NCBI GenBank assembly: GCA_027483605.1
Contig: JAIXUE010000002.1
Span: forward strand, 44,800 to 108,799
DNA: 64,000 nt
Direction: 5' to 3'
Origin: Cryomorphaceae bacterium
GTDB lineage: Bacteria; Bacteroidota; Bacteroidia; Flavobacteriales_D; Crocinitomicaceae
Within the stretch, counting starts at the first letter, position 1. Each line of letters starts with the position of its first letter. Made by a program: the position numbers and the translations under genes. Below are positions 8,256-18,825 of this stretch, piece by piece. The notes beneath the pieces were generated by a model, which was given only the letters and a program-made list of their open reading frames with translations, was not told the origin of the DNA and did no database searches.

Positions 8256-10580
8256 TTATTTTTTTCGAATAGGACGCTTTTTCGCACTTTTTGCTGGCTG
8301 ATTAGCAGCAATTTCCATGCATTCTGCCAAACTTAAAGTTTCTGGCTTGCAGTCTTTTGGCAATTTGAAGTTGTCTTTCCCAATCTTAAGGTAGGCACCA
8401 TAGCGGCCATTGAGCAATTGAACATCTGGGTTTTCATCAAAGGTTTTGATGAGCGCTTTTGCGGCTTCATCTTGCTTGATGGTATCAAGTTCAATGGCTC
8501 TCTCCAAGCTAATGGACATTGGGTCTTCTTCTTTTGGGATTGAGCAAAAACGCTTACCTACTTGTACATAAGGACCAAAGCGACCAATGTTGACCCGTAC
8601 AGCTTCACCGTTGTGTTCGCCGAGCACTTTTGGTAATTCAAAAAGTTTGAGCGCTTCTTCGAGCGTGATGTTGTTGATCGATTGATTTGCTTGTAAGGAA
8701 GCGAATTGAGGTTTGAGGCCATCCGATTTTTCATCGCCAATCTGAATCATGGGGCCAAAGCGGCCAATGCGGGCAATAATCTTGCGTCCGCTTTTTGGGT
8801 CTGTACCTAATTCGCGTTCGCCAGTAGCTCTTTCGGAGTGTTCGAGGGTGTTTTCTACAGTCGAATGAAAAGGACCATAAAAGGACTGTAGCATGTCGGT
8901 CCAGTTGAGTTGTCCGCTGGCAATTTCGTCAAAAGAAGCCTCCACTTTTGCTGTAAACTGATAATCGAGAATTTGTTCAAAGTTGGCGACCAAAAAGTCG
9001 GTCACAACCATGCCGATATCGGTAGGAGAGAGCTTGTTTTTCTCTTTACCTGTAGTTTCCGATTTTTCTAGTTCTTGAATGCCGTTCGAATCCAATACAA
9101 GCTGTGCATATTTGCGAATAACACCTTCTCGCTCTTGTTTTTCGACGTAGTTGCGTTTCTGAATTGTTGAAATGGTTGGGGCGTAAGTAGAGGGGCGGCC
9201 AATTCCTAATTCTTCGAGTTTTTTGACCAAAGATGCCTCCACGTAGCGCGACGGCGGACGGCTGAAACGCTCCGTTGCAGTGCTCTGTTGTAGGGTCAAA
9301 ACTTCGCCGACAGTAACTTTTGGTAATAGGCCCTCTGTTTCGTTGTTTTCGTCTAGATCGTCGTCTAGACTTGCAGCCAAATAAACTTTTAAAAAGCCAT
9401 CAAAAATCAAGACCTCGCCTTTTGCTTGAAAATAGTATGGATTGCTCAGTCCGTTGATTTTGATGGTTGTTCTTTCGAGTTGTGCATGAGCCATTTGGCT
9501 GGCTATACCGCGTTTCCAAATGAGTTCATACAAACGTTCTTCGTCGCGCTCTGCTTGGATATTTGAGCGGGTAAAGTCTGTGGGGCGAATGGCTTCGTGG
9601 GCCTCTTGTGCGCCCGCACTTTTGGTGCTGTATTTGGTAGGTTTGGAGTAAGCTTCGCCGTAAAGGCTCGTGATGGCGCTTTTTGCGGCGTCAATGGCAG
9701 TTTGCGATAAATTCACAGAATCGGTACGCATGTAGGTGATGTGACCTGCTTCGTAAAGTCTTTGGGCAACACTCATTGTTTTGCTCACCGAAAAACCGAG
9801 CTTGAGGCTTGCCTCTTGTTGAAGGGTAGAAGTGGTGAAGGGCGCTGCCGGGCTTTTTGTAGCTGGTTTTTGTTGTACGTCTTCTACACTAAATTGGGCA
9901 TTTTGCGCTTCTGTCAAAAGTTGCTGCGCCGCTTTTTTGTCGGAAATTTGTTGGTTGAGCTCTGCATTGAGTATGCCATTTCCCGATAAAAACTGACCTT
10001 GAACTCGGAAAAATCCTTCGGAATTGAATTGATTGATCTCGCGTTCGCGCTCTACAATAAGCCGAACGGCTACCGATTGCACGCGGCCAGCAGAAAGGCT
10101 TGGACGCACTTTTTTCCAAAGCACTGGCGAGAGTTCAAAACCAACAATGCGGTCTAGCACACGGCGCGCTTGCTGTGCATCGACAAGTTCTTGATTGATT
10201 TGTCTGGGATTTTCGATGGCACGCGTAACGGCTGTTTTGGTAATTTCATTGAAAGTGATGCGCTTGGTATCTTTTTTTTGGAGCTCAAGTGTTTCGTACA
10301 AGTGCCAAGAAATGGCTTCTCCTTCGCGGTCTTCATCGGTTGCGAGCCATACGGTGTCGGCTGCTTTGGCTAATTTTTTAAGTTCGGCAACTACTTGTTT
10401 TTTGTCGGGACTCACTTCATATTGCGGTGCAAAACTCGCTTCAATGTCTATGGCAATGCCTTTTTTGGCGAGGTCTCTGACGTGGCCGTAGCTCGACTTT
10501 ACAATGTAGTCTTTACCGAGGTAGCCCTCGATGGTTTTTGCCTTTGCAGGAGACTCAACGATAACAAGATTTTTAGCCAT
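8256..10580 (-). CDS. topA: DNA topoisomerase I (type IA)
   Basis: TopA relaxes negative supercoils. The 774-residue protein has an N-terminal TOPRIM domain (I-V-E-S-P-A-K-A near residue 6; D-E-D-R-E-G-E near 82), the catalytic Tyr283 in Y-M-R-T-D-S, and R-P-S-T-Y-A in the gate region. Instead of Cys zinc ribbons, the C-terminus carries three topoisomerase C-terminal repeats with G-R-F-G-P or G-R-Y-G-A cores and a basic tail (K-K-R-P-I-R-K-K). I chose the ATG at 10580 because M-A-K-N-L-V-I-V-E-S is the family N-terminus and the promoter at 10597-10628 rules out the longer frame. First gene of the topA-ssb-gldE-gldD-folK run. Confidence 0.96.
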   Translation of the reverse strand: MAKNLVIVESPAKAKTIEGYLGKDYIVKSSYGHVRDLAKKGIAIDIEASFAPQYEVSPDKKQVVAELKKLAKAADTVWLATDEDREGEAISWHLYETLELQKKDTKRITFNEITKTAVTRAIENPRQINQELVDAQQARRVLDRIVGFELSPVLWKKVRPSLSAGRVQSVAVRLIVEREREINQFNSEGFFRVQGQFLSGNGILNAELNQQISDKKAAQQLLTEAQNAQFSVEDVQQKPATKSPAAPFTTSTLQQEASLKLGFSVSKTMSVAQRLYEAGHITYMRTDSVNLSQTAIDAAKSAITSLYGEAYSKPTKYSTKSAGAQEAHEAIRPTDFTRSNIQAERDEERLYELIWKRGIASQMAHAQLERTTIKINGLSNPYYFQAKGEVLIFDGFLKVYLAASLDDDLDENNETEGLLPKVTVGEVLTLQQSTATERFSRPPSRYVEASLVKKLEELGIGRPSTYAPTISTIQKRNYVEKQEREGVIRKYAQLVLDSNGIQELEKSETTGKEKNKLSPTDIGMVVTDFLVANFEQILDYQFTAKVEASFDEIASGQLNWTDMLQSFYGPFHSTVENTLEHSERATGERELGTDPKSGRKIIARIGRFGPMIQIGDEKSDGLKPQFASLQANQSINNITLEEALKLFELPKVLGEHNGEAVRVNIGRFGPYVQVGKRFCSIPKEEDPMSISLERAIELDTIKQDEAAKALIKTFDENPDVQLLNGRYGAYLKIGKDNFKLPKDCKPETLSLAECMEIAANQPAKSAKKRPIRKK

Positions 10581-10596
10581 AAGGAGATTTTGGGGA

Positions 10597-10628
10597 CAAA
10601 TGTAAAAGTAAAACAGTTCACAGCTCAA
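10597..10628 (-). promoter_or_regulatory. Promoter for topA operon
   Basis: On the minus strand TTG (10626-10628), a 21-base spacer and TACATTTG (10597-10604) fit the Bacteroidota consensus. Transcription would begin near 10590, about 10 bases before the start codon. Confidence 0.7.
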
Positions 10629-10711
10629 CTTGTTTGTTGCATTTTTCTACGGATTGATCCTTAACCTATGGTTATATTTTTTTTAGGTTTGACAACTTCC
10701 TGTGCTGCCAA

Positions 10712-10743
10712 TTTGTCAGTAGTTTGATTTTGCCCTATTTTTG
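10712..10743 (+). promoter_or_regulatory. Promoter for miaB operon
   Basis: TTTG (10712-10715), a 20-base spacer and TATTTTTG (10736-10743) are a full match to the Bacteroidota promoter. The predicted start near 10748-10750 lies downstream of the longest frame's ATG at 10724 and about 10 bases before the ATG at 10760. Confidence 0.75.
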
Positions 10744-10759
10744 CAGTTCAAGAAAAACG

Positions 10760-12187
10760 ATGGAATACGAAAACAAAGTAATAGACGAAGCACTCCAAGG
10801 TACTGCCCTTGATTTACCAACTCAGGGCAGCCCCGACGCAAAAAAATTATACTTAGAAAGTTATGGTTGCCAGATGAATTTCTCAGACAGCGAGGTGGTG
10901 GCTTCCATTCTTTCCGATCAAGGTTATCAAACCACCCGCAATATCGATGACGCCGATGTCATTTTGCTCAACACCTGCTCCATTCGCGAAAATGCTGAGC
11001 AACGCGTACGTAACCGCCTCACCGAGTTCAAAATCAAAAAAGAACGCAATCCTGAGTTGGTGGTGGGTATTCTTGGTTGTATGGCCGAGCGCCTCAAAAA
11101 GAATTTACTCGACGAAGAAAAACTCGTCGATCTAGTTGCGGGCCCAGATGCCTACCGCGACCTTCCTAATTTGATAGACGAAGTGGGAACCGGTCAAAAA
11201 GCAGTAAATGTGTTGTTGTCACGCGATGAAACCTACGCCGATATCGCACCTGTTCGTCTTGACCAAGGAGGTATTTCAGCTTTTGTTACCATTATGCGTG
11301 GCTGTGACAACATGTGTTCTTTTTGCGTGGTGCCGTTTACACGTGGTCGCGAACGTTCTAGGGACCCAAAAACGATTGTTGCCGAATGCCAAGATCTTTT
11401 TGATAAAGGCTATCGCGAAGTGACTTTATTGGGTCAAAACGTCGATTCTTATCGTTGGAACATCTCTGCAAAAGGAGAAATTAAAAATGAAGCAGAGCCC
11501 ACGACTAATTTTGCTCAGCTCATGGAAATGGTGGCGCAGGTTTCTCCGCTATTGCGCGTGCGTTTCAGTACTTCGCATCCAAAAGACATGACCGACGACG
11601 TTCTCGAAATAATGGCCAAATACGAAAATATTTGTCCTTACATCCACTTACCCGTTCAGTCGGGCAACACTGATGTGCTTTATCGCATGAACCGCGGCTA
11701 TTCCCGCGAGTGGTACCTCGAGCGCATTGCGGCCATTAAACGCATCATTCCGGGTTGTGCCATTTCAACTGATATCATAACTGGTTTTTGTGGTGAAACA
11801 GAAGAAGAGCATCAAGAAACGCTCAGCTTAATGGACCTCGTTCAGTACGATTTCGCTTATATGTTTAAGTACTCAGAACGTCCCAAAACACTCGCCGAAA
11901 GACGCTTTGCCGACGACGTTCCCGAAGAAGTGAAGGGTCGTCGCCTAAACGAAATCATCGAAAAGCAATTGGCTCACTCTTTGGCCTCCAATCAGCGCCT
12001 AGTTGGCACGCTTCAAAAAGTCCTGATAGAAGGTAAATCCAAAAGATCAGAAGAGCATCTTTGTGGCCGCACAGGTAGCAACGTCATGGTCGTTTTCCCG
12101 AAACTTCATTTCGAAAAAGGAGACTACGTGAATGTCCGCATCAAAGACTGCACTTCAGCCACTTTGATGGGTGAAATAGAATTATAA
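10760..12187 (+). CDS. miaB: tRNA-2-methylthio-N6-dimethylallyladenosine synthase MiaB
   Basis: MiaB adds a methylthio group to isopentenyl-adenosine 37 of tRNAs. The 475-residue protein has the UPF0004 domain with the auxiliary cluster cysteines Cys37 (Y-G-C-Q-M-N), Cys73 (N-T-C-S-I-R) and Cys107 (G-C-M-A-E-R), the radical-SAM motif Cys182/Cys186/Cys189 ([10 protein letters not shown]) and a C-terminal TRAM domain. The upstream promoter fixes the start at 10760. It leads a plus-strand run with the sigma-54 activator, lptE, a TPR-like gene and secG. Confidence 0.96.
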   Translation: MEYENKVIDEALQGTALDLPTQGSPDAKKLYLESYGCQMNFSDSEVVASILSDQGYQTTRNIDDADVILLNTCSIRENAEQRVRNRLTEFKIKKERNPELVVGILGCMAERLKKNLLDEEKLVDLVAGPDAYRDLPNLIDEVGTGQKAVNVLLSRDETYADIAPVRLDQGGISAFVTIMRGCDNMCSFCVVPFTRGRERSRDPKTIVAECQDLFDKGYREVTLLGQNVDSYRWNISAKGEIKNEAEPTTNFAQLMEMVAQVSPLLRVRFSTSHPKDMTDDVLEIMAKYENICPYIHLPVQSGNTDVLYRMNRGYSREWYLERIAAIKRIIPGCAISTDIITGFCGETEEEHQETLSLMDLVQYDFAYMFKYSERPKTLAERRFADDVPEEVKGRRLNEIIEKQLAHSLASNQRLVGTLQKVLIEGKSKRSEEHLCGRTGSNVMVVFPKLHFEKGDYVNVRIKDCTSATLMGEIEL

Positions 12188-12203
12188 ACACGAGTTCAAT
12201 AAC

Positions 12204-13454
12204 ATGGATGTTCAGCAAATCAAGCAAAGATTCGGCATCATTGGCTCAGCACCTTTGCTCAATCGCGCATTGGAAATTGCCATGCAAGTTGCGCCCACAG
12301 ACATTTCTGTATTAGTTACTGGCGAGAGTGGAACAGGTAAAGAAATCATCCCACAGGTCATTCACCAACTTAGTGCGCGCAAACACGGCGAATACATTGC
12401 CGTGAACTGTGGCGCAATCCCAGAAGGTACTATTGATTCCGAACTATTTGGACACGAAAAAGGATCTTTCACGGGCGCCCAAGGAAGCCGGCAAGGTTAT
12501 TTTGAAGTGGCCAACGGGGGTACTATCTTTTTGGATGAGGTCGCAGAACTACCCATGCAGACACAAGTGCGTTTGCTGCGTGTACTCGAAACAGGTGAAT
12601 ACATTCGGGTGGGCTCTTCTAAGCCGCTCAAAACCAATGTGAGAGTGGTTGCTGCCACCAACGAAAACATGCAAAAAGCTATTGCATCCGGCAAATTCCG
12701 AGAAGATTTATATTACCGCCTGAGCACCGTTCCGATTCCTTTGCCAGCCTTGCGCCAGCGTGCCGAAGACATCCATTTGCTTTTTAGAAAATTTGCCAAC
12801 GACTTTGCCGACAAATACCGCATGCCGGCCATCAAGCTGACCGAAGCTGCTGTCGAACTTCTGCTCAGTTATCCTTGGCCAGGAAATATTCGTCAGCTCA
12901 AAAATTTGGTCGAGCAGCTTTCTGTCATTGAAACAGCACGCCAAATTGATCCAATGACGCTCAGTGCTTACCTGACGCCAATCACTGAAAAGAGCAGTGG
13001 CTTGCAGCTCAACGACCAAAGTCAAGATTCCATCTCGGAAAGAGAACTCATGTACAAATTTTTATTTGACATGAAAAAAGACCTCACTGAACTCAAAAAA
13101 CTGGTCATCGACATCGCTAGCGGCACCCAAAACATTAACCTCAGTGCCGATCAGACTGCTGCGGTTTCACGACTCTATCAGGAGGTTTACGAAGAACCCA
13201 CTTCCCCCACAAGGATCTTACCGGCTCCTAGTGTACATGTAGAGTTGCCTACCATACAGCGCACACCAGATCACGACGAATACGAGGCCCACATAGAACT
13301 TGAAGAATCCTTAAGTCTAGAGGATCGCGAGCGCGAGCTCATTCAAAAAGCACTCGAGAAGCACCGCGGAAAGCGCAAATATGCAGCGCAAGAACTCGGT
13401 ATTTCTGAGCGCACACTCTATCGCAAAATCAAAGAATTTCAATTAGCAGAATGA
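12204..13454 (+). CDS. Sigma-54-dependent transcriptional activator without receiver domain
   Basis: The 416-residue protein starts directly with the AAA+ domain (Walker A G-E-S-G-T-G-K-E at 40-47, Walker B G-G-T-I-F-L-D-E near 105-112) and ends in a Fis-type helix-turn-helix (about 385-412). The sigma-54 contact loop is G-S-F-T-G-A at 87-92, a known variant of GAFTGA. A linker of about 130 residues separates the two domains. With no receiver or GAF domain, the input signal is unknown; it may be controlled by level or by a partner. The target is also unknown. It overlaps lptE by 4 bases (ATGA), so it is translationally coupled to an LPS-export gene. Confidence 0.9.
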   Translation: MDVQQIKQRFGIIGSAPLLNRALEIAMQVAPTDISVLVTGESGTGKEIIPQVIHQLSARKHGEYIAVNCGAIPEGTIDSELFGHEKGSFTGAQGSRQGYFEVANGGTIFLDEVAELPMQTQVRLLRVLETGEYIRVGSSKPLKTNVRVVAATNENMQKAIASGKFREDLYYRLSTVPIPLPALRQRAEDIHLLFRKFANDFADKYRMPAIKLTEAAVELLLSYPWPGNIRQLKNLVEQLSVIETARQIDPMTLSAYLTPITEKSSGLQLNDQSQDSISERELMYKFLFDMKKDLTELKKLVIDIASGTQNINLSADQTAAVSRLYQEVYEEPTSPTRILPAPSVHVELPTIQRTPDHDEYEAHIELEESLSLEDRERELIQKALEKHRGKRKYAAQELGISERTLYRKIKEFQLAE

Positions 13455-13963
13455 TGCGTTATGCCTGCTATATATTGGTCGCTTTTGCCCTGAGCGCCTG
13501 CTGGCCCGAGAGCTTTTCCTTTCGAGATAGCGGCGGTATGGCCCCAGAATGGGAAAGTTTCACCATACAAAATCTAGAAAATACAGCACCCAATTGCCCG
13601 CTTTCTTTTGCACCATTGCTTACCGAACAACTCAAAGATGGCGTGCAGAACAATACGCGTCTGGTACTCAACACCAAACAAGGTTCGGGTGAGGTAAACA
13701 TCGAAGGTGCGATTACAGCGTATCAAGTACAACCAGTGGCTATTCAAGGTGCAGACAACGCCAGCAGCAATAGGCTCACCATGACGCTCGCGCTCAAAAT
13801 CAAAATCAAAGCACCCAAAGAAGAAGAATGGCAAATGGTGAGCACGCGTTTTGCCGATTTCTCATCGTCTAGTAATTTGGCCGACGTCGAGCAAAAACTG
13901 TTTGCAGAGATTTCTGCCCAAATGGTACAAGACCTCATCAATAAGTTGTACAGTAATTGGTAA
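13451..13963 (+). CDS. lptE: LptE-like LPS-assembly lipoprotein
   Basis: The 170-residue lipoprotein (signal ending L-S-A-C, Cys17) has the layout of LptE: a short beta-rich body with [10 protein letters not shown] near residue 78, a conserved A-D-V-E-Q-K-L-F near 145 and a helical C-terminus with the pattern [10 protein letters not shown]. LptE plugs LptD in the outer membrane and helps deliver lipopolysaccharide. LptE sequences are poorly conserved; the position after the sigma-54 activator and before secG, which recurs in Bacteroidota, supports the call. Confidence 0.75.
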   Translation: MMRYACYILVAFALSACWPESFSFRDSGGMAPEWESFTIQNLENTAPNCPLSFAPLLTEQLKDGVQNNTRLVLNTKQGSGEVNIEGAITAYQVQPVAIQGADNASSNRLTMTLALKIKIKAPKEEEWQMVSTRFADFSSSSNLADVEQKLFAEISAQMVQDLINKLYSNW

Positions 13964-13972
13964 ATTAGCGCT

Positions 13973-14878
13973 GTGTTAAGTAAAGAACAACTTCATTTGC
14001 AAATTGCGACACCAGCCCTATGTTCGGGTGCTTACCTGACTGATCTCGAAGATCTTCAGGCGGCGTATCCCTATGCCACAAGCTTCTCGATTCTTTACTT
14101 GAAGACACTTGCCAAAGAACAAGATGTTCGGCTTGCTAAAGCGCTGGACCAAAAAGCATTTGCGATCCAAAATCGGATAGTACTCTACGAATTACTTAAC
14201 GAGCGCCTGCAACAAGAACCCCAAGTAGTTCAAGTTTCAACAGAAAATATTATTCAAGAAATTCAAGTTTCAGTAGAAAAGGTCGTTGGAGACGTTTCAG
14301 TTCCTGAGCAAGAAAAAAACCTTCTAAAGGAAGCGGCAATAGAAGTAGAAGAGGTTGTCACAGAAGCAGTAAAAGGAGAGGAAGAGTTACTAGATAAAGA
14401 AGAAACAGCTCCCGATGAGCTCGATCAATTGTTGCGCGCAAGTCTCATCAACTCGGCTTATGTTGACCTTACTTATACTGAAGAGCTCAAAACCCTAAAC
14501 GAACAAGCTGAAGAACCAGATGTCTCAGCAGCGCTTGAGCAAGCAGCGCAAATGCCAACACAAGTCCTAGCTCCAACGGAGCGCTTTACTTTCTCGCAAT
14601 GGTTACATCATGCAGAAGAGGTCAATGAAGAGCAGCAAAAGGAGTACCTCAGCATTGCCAAACCCAAGCAAGATTTTTATTCACCGGCCAAAAAAGCAAA
14701 AGAGAGTTTAAGTTCCGATCAAATACCTGTTTCGGAAACCTTAGCCAAAATATACGCGATGCAAGGCGCAGTAGGCAAAGCAATTGGGGTTTATGAGCAA
14801 TTAATTTTGCTTAATCCGGAAAAAAAGAGTTTCTTTGCAAATCAAATTAAAGTACTTAAGAAAAACCTCAACGCTTAA
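13973..14878 (+). CDS. Tetratricopeptide-like protein of unknown function
   Basis: The frame starts with GTG, 9 bases after lptE. The 301-residue protein has no signal peptide. It has a helical N-terminus (about 1-80), an acidic Glu-rich central linker (about 85-150) and a C-terminal helical pair resembling one TPR unit (about 255-295, with A-K-I-Y-A-M-Q-G and A-I-G-V-Y-E-Q-L). Similar proteins often lie between lptE and secG in Bacteroidota, but I know of no assigned role. It ends 2 bases before secG and is co-transcribed with it. Confidence 0.75.
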   Translation: MLSKEQLHLQIATPALCSGAYLTDLEDLQAAYPYATSFSILYLKTLAKEQDVRLAKALDQKAFAIQNRIVLYELLNERLQQEPQVVQVSTENIIQEIQVSVEKVVGDVSVPEQEKNLLKEAAIEVEEVVTEAVKGEEELLDKEETAPDELDQLLRASLINSAYVDLTYTEELKTLNEQAEEPDVSAALEQAAQMPTQVLAPTERFTFSQWLHHAEEVNEEQQKEYLSIAKPKQDFYSPAKKAKESLSSDQIPVSETLAKIYAMQGAVGKAIGVYEQLILLNPEKKSFFANQIKVLKKNLNA

Positions 14879-14880
14879 TC

Positions 14881-15189
14881 ATGACCGGAATACTTTCTTT
14901 TTTAATCATCGTAGCCAGCGCATTGCTGATTCTCGTTGTTTATGTTCAAAACCCAAAAGGTGGGGGCCTAAGTGCTGATTTTGGTGGAGCGTCTCAATTA
15001 GGCGGCGTTCAACGCACCAACGAACTCATCGACAAACTTACATGGGGCTTAGCTGCAGCTATCGTTGTTTTTAGCCTTGGTATCTCTTTGAGTCAACCAA
15101 AGCCACCAAAACAAGTTGCACCACAAACCCAACAACAAGCACCAAATCAAGGTCAAGGTCAGAACCAAGGTCAGAGCCAAGGTCAGTAA
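14881..15189 (+). CDS. secG: Preprotein translocase subunit SecG
   Basis: SecG is the small accessory subunit of the SecYEG channel. The 102-residue protein has two membrane helices (about 3-22 and 53-72) joined by the family loop with G-G-G-L-S-A-D-F-G-G near residue 27. The C-terminus is a Gln/Gly/Pro-rich low-complexity tail of about 25 residues, common in Bacteroidota SecG. A strong terminator follows. Confidence 0.92.
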   Translation: MTGILSFLIIVASALLILVVYVQNPKGGGLSADFGGASQLGGVQRTNELIDKLTWGLAAAIVVFSLGISLSQPKPPKQVAPQTQQQAPNQGQGQNQGQSQGQ

Positions 15190-15210
15190 CCTGATTTTTT
15201 TAATCATATG

Positions 15211-15249
15211 AAATGTCAGTATGTCACGCATACTGACATTTTTTTTTCT
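15211..15249 (+). terminator. Rho-independent terminator after secG
   Basis: A perfect 13-bp stem (15211-15223 with 15229-15241), a 5-base loop and a run of T from 15239 end the miaB-to-secG transcript, 21 bases past the secG stop. Its presence shows that a groES frame opening at 15208 cannot be the real start. Confidence 0.92.
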
Positions 15250-15324
15250 CCTTTATGCAATTTTGACGCAAAACAGCAATTGGCATGTTTTTCGAAGGAA
15301 TTGAGCCAACTAAAAATATTTTTT

Positions 15325-15600
15325 ATGTCAGTAAAATTCAAACCTTTGGCAGACAGAGTTCTGGTAGAACCTGCGCCAGCAGAGCAAAAAACAGCAAGCG
15401 GAATCATTATTCCAGACACAGCAAAAGAAAAACCCTTGCGCGGTACTGTTATAGCAGCTGGGTCTGGTAAGAAGGATGAACCCATGTCAGTAAAAGTTGG
15501 TGACTCCATTCTCTATGGCCAATACGCTGGAACAGAAATCAAAATTGATGGGCATACTTTTCTCATCATGCGAGAATCAGACATTTACGGTATTTTTTAA
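15325..15600 (+). CDS. groES: Co-chaperonin GroES
   Basis: GroES caps the GroEL folding chamber. The 91-residue protein opens [14 protein letters not shown] and has the mobile-loop segment [11 protein letters not shown] near 20-30 and the roof region G-Q-Y-A-G-T-E near residue 66. I rejected the longer frame because it begins inside the secG terminator. groEL follows after 18 bases. I found no clear TAnnTTTG box in the 75 bases between the terminator and the start, so the promoter may be non-standard or stress-regulated. Confidence 0.96.
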   Translation: MSVKFKPLADRVLVEPAPAEQKTASGIIIPDTAKEKPLRGTVIAAGSGKKDEPMSVKVGDSILYGQYAGTEIKIDGHTFLIMRESDIYGIF

Positions 15601-15612
15601 TCTAAATTTTAA

Positions 15613-17256
<1,644 letters not shown>

Positions 17257-17263
17257 AGATCAT

Positions 17264-17285
17264 AAGAGCCTTCGGGCTCTTTTTC
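17264..17285 (+). terminator. First terminator after groEL
   Basis: A 7-bp stem (17264-17270 with 17275-17281), a TTCG tetraloop and a T run, 7 bases past the groEL stop codon. Confidence 0.85.
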
Positions 17286-17332
17286 ATTTCTTTCTTCCCG
17301 TCTTTACGGATAGCGAGAAATGTCTATATAGA

Positions 17333-17358
17333 GCCACCTTCGGGTGGCTTTCTTTTTT
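17333..17358 (+). terminator. Second, tandem terminator after groEL
   Basis: A GC-rich 6-bp stem (17333-17338 with 17343-17348), a TTCG tetraloop and a T-rich tract. It also insulates the SRAP gene that starts 16 bases later. Confidence 0.8.
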
Positions 17359-17361
17359 GCT

Positions 17362-17369
17362 TAAATTTG
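17362..17369 (+). promoter_or_regulatory. -7 box for the SRAP gene (predicts a leaderless mRNA)
   Basis: TAAATTTG matches TAnnTTTG and ends only 4 bases before the ATG at 17374, so transcription should begin at or next to the start codon. No -33 element is visible because the preceding bases are the terminator. Confidence 0.55.
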
Positions 17370-17373
17370 AAAT

Positions 17374-18084
17374 ATGTGCTACAGCAATTCATCTACTTCT
17401 TCTACCCAACAGCTTGCTGAACGCTACCGCAAATTAGTTCCCTCACAACCCATAGAATTGAGTTATTACTTTGCGACAGGTTTTCAATTTCCAAACTGGC
17501 AGGTGGTTACAAATGATGAGGTGCTGCAGCAAATGCGCTGGGGTTTGATTCCCAATTGGTACAGCGGTTCAAACTGGATGGATTTCGCCGCCAAAACCCT
17601 CAATTCCCGACTAGAAACTTGTGCCGAAAAAGCATCTTTTCGACACTTAGTTCAGTCCAATCGTTGCCTCGTTCCTTCAACAGGATTTTTTGAATGGAAA
17701 ACCCAAGGTAAGCTCAAGATTCCTTATTTTATCAAAGATATTAAACAACCTGTTTTTTCCATCGCAGGTCTTTACGACACATGGCTCGATCCGTCGAGAG
17801 GTGCTTTTGAAAGAACCTTTACCATTCTAACAACGGAGGCCAATGCATTAATGGCAGAAATTCACAACAGTAAAAAACGCATGCCGCTTGTTTTGTCATT
17901 AAATGAAGAAGAGGATTGGTTAAACGGGCGGCTTGCTTTGCATCAAATAGCCAATCGAGATAGCATTCAATTAGAGGCCTGGGAAGTCAATAAAAAAATG
18001 ATTTTAGGCCCCAACGCGAATGCAGTAGAAGTCAGCCAAAAATTTTGCAATTCTTCGTCAGAACAGCGCAGCTTATTTGACTAA
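17374..18084 (+). CDS. SOS-response-associated peptidase (SRAP; HMCES/YedK family)
   Basis: SRAP proteins trap abasic sites in single-stranded DNA by forming a thiazolidine crosslink through Cys2 after the initiator Met is removed. All key residues are visible in the 236-residue protein: Cys2 (M-C-Y-S), Asn77 in N-S-R-L-E-T, Glu107 in F-F-E-W and His164 in E-I-H-N-S. The need for Cys2 fixes the start codon. The protein ends in Q-R-S-L-F-D (231-236), which resembles the sliding-clamp binding consensus Q-x-x-L-F and may recruit it to the replication fork. It stands alone between the groEL terminators and an envelope-protein cluster. Confidence 0.93.
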   Translation: MCYSNSSTSSTQQLAERYRKLVPSQPIELSYYFATGFQFPNWQVVTNDEVLQQMRWGLIPNWYSGSNWMDFAAKTLNSRLETCAEKASFRHLVQSNRCLVPSTGFFEWKTQGKLKIPYFIKDIKQPVFSIAGLYDTWLDPSRGAFERTFTILTTEANALMAEIHNSKKRMPLVLSLNEEEDWLNGRLALHQIANRDSIQLEAWEVNKKMILGPNANAVEVSQKFCNSSSEQRSLFD

Positions 18085-18089
18085 CTTTG
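18082..18089 (+). promoter_or_regulatory. -7 box upstream of the lipoprotein gene at 18116
   Basis: TAACTTTG matches TAnnTTTG and overlaps the SRAP stop codon (18082-18084). The predicted start near 18095 gives a 20-base leader. No -33 element is evident. Confidence 0.45.
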
Positions 18090-18115
18090 GCATTACAATT
18101 GTATAGCGCCAACAC

Positions 18116-18781
18116 ATGAAAATTATATACCTGCTCTTTATTCTTGGTTTGTTCACCTCATGTATTGAGATTTGGGATGACCTTACACTCAATAATGATG
18201 GATCAGGGACACTCCGTTATAAAATTAACCTCAGCGAAAGTAAGGTCAAGGTCAATTCTATTCTAGCCTTAGATAGCCTAGATGGCAAGCCTGTCCCAAG
18301 CAAAGCCCAAATCAGTGCCAAAATCAATGAATTTGTACGCATTTTGGATGCGCAAGTCGGTATATCAAATGTGCTGGTTGAAGAAAACTACACCGATTTT
18401 ATCTTTAAGTTTTCCTGCGATTTCAGCAGTATCCGCAATCTTCAAGACGGCATCAAACTCAGCATCGCTCAATTATCAAATGAAAAGTTAACAACGGCTG
18501 CCGATCAATTTTGGCTCAGTTGGGATGGCAATACTTTGGTACGGAGCATTCCGTCATACATTACACAGCAAATCAAGAATTACAAATTAGAAGATGCTGA
18601 GCAGCTCAAAGAAGGTGTTTATACTTCCATTGCACGCTTTGAACGCCCTGTCGCTTCCTTTGAAAACAAGTTAGGTACACTCAGTAAAAATCAAATGGCT
18701 GTAATGGTCAGAACCAACACCTTTGAGCTCAAGGAAAACCAACATTTGCTAGACAACACAATTGTATTAACTCCGAGATGA
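18116..18781 (+). CDS. Lipoprotein of unknown function
   Basis: The 221-residue protein has a short lipoprotein signal ending F-T-S-C (Cys16) followed by I-E-I-W-D-D-L-T-L-N-N-D-G-S-G. The N-D-G-S-G-T stretch is of a kind seen at the start of several Bacteroidota lipoproteins. The mature part is mixed alpha/beta, with no catalytic motif I can see. It precedes two related envelope proteins on the same strand by 44 bases, so it may belong to the same functional unit. Confidence 0.75.
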   Translation: MKIIYLLFILGLFTSCIEIWDDLTLNNDGSGTLRYKINLSESKVKVNSILALDSLDGKPVPSKAQISAKINEFVRILDAQVGISNVLVEENYTDFIFKFSCDFSSIRNLQDGIKLSIAQLSNEKLTTAADQFWLSWDGNTLVRSIPSYITQQIKNYKLEDAEQLKEGVYTSIARFERPVASFENKLGTLSKNQMAVMVRTNTFELKENQHLLDNTIVLTPR

Positions 18782-18825
18782 GAATCGCGGATTATGCTTA
18801 ACTTCGTTTTATAATTTTCTATCGC

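Noticed and set aside
12204..13454. Call of the sigma-54 activator as an NtrC/AtoC response regulator
   Set aside because: There is no phospho-receiver domain; the protein starts about 35 residues before Walker A.
15131..15189. GGTCAAGGTCAG-type tandem repeat at the secG 3' end
   Set aside because: It is the coding sequence of the Gly/Gln-rich SecG tail, which is common in this phylum, so it is not a separate element.
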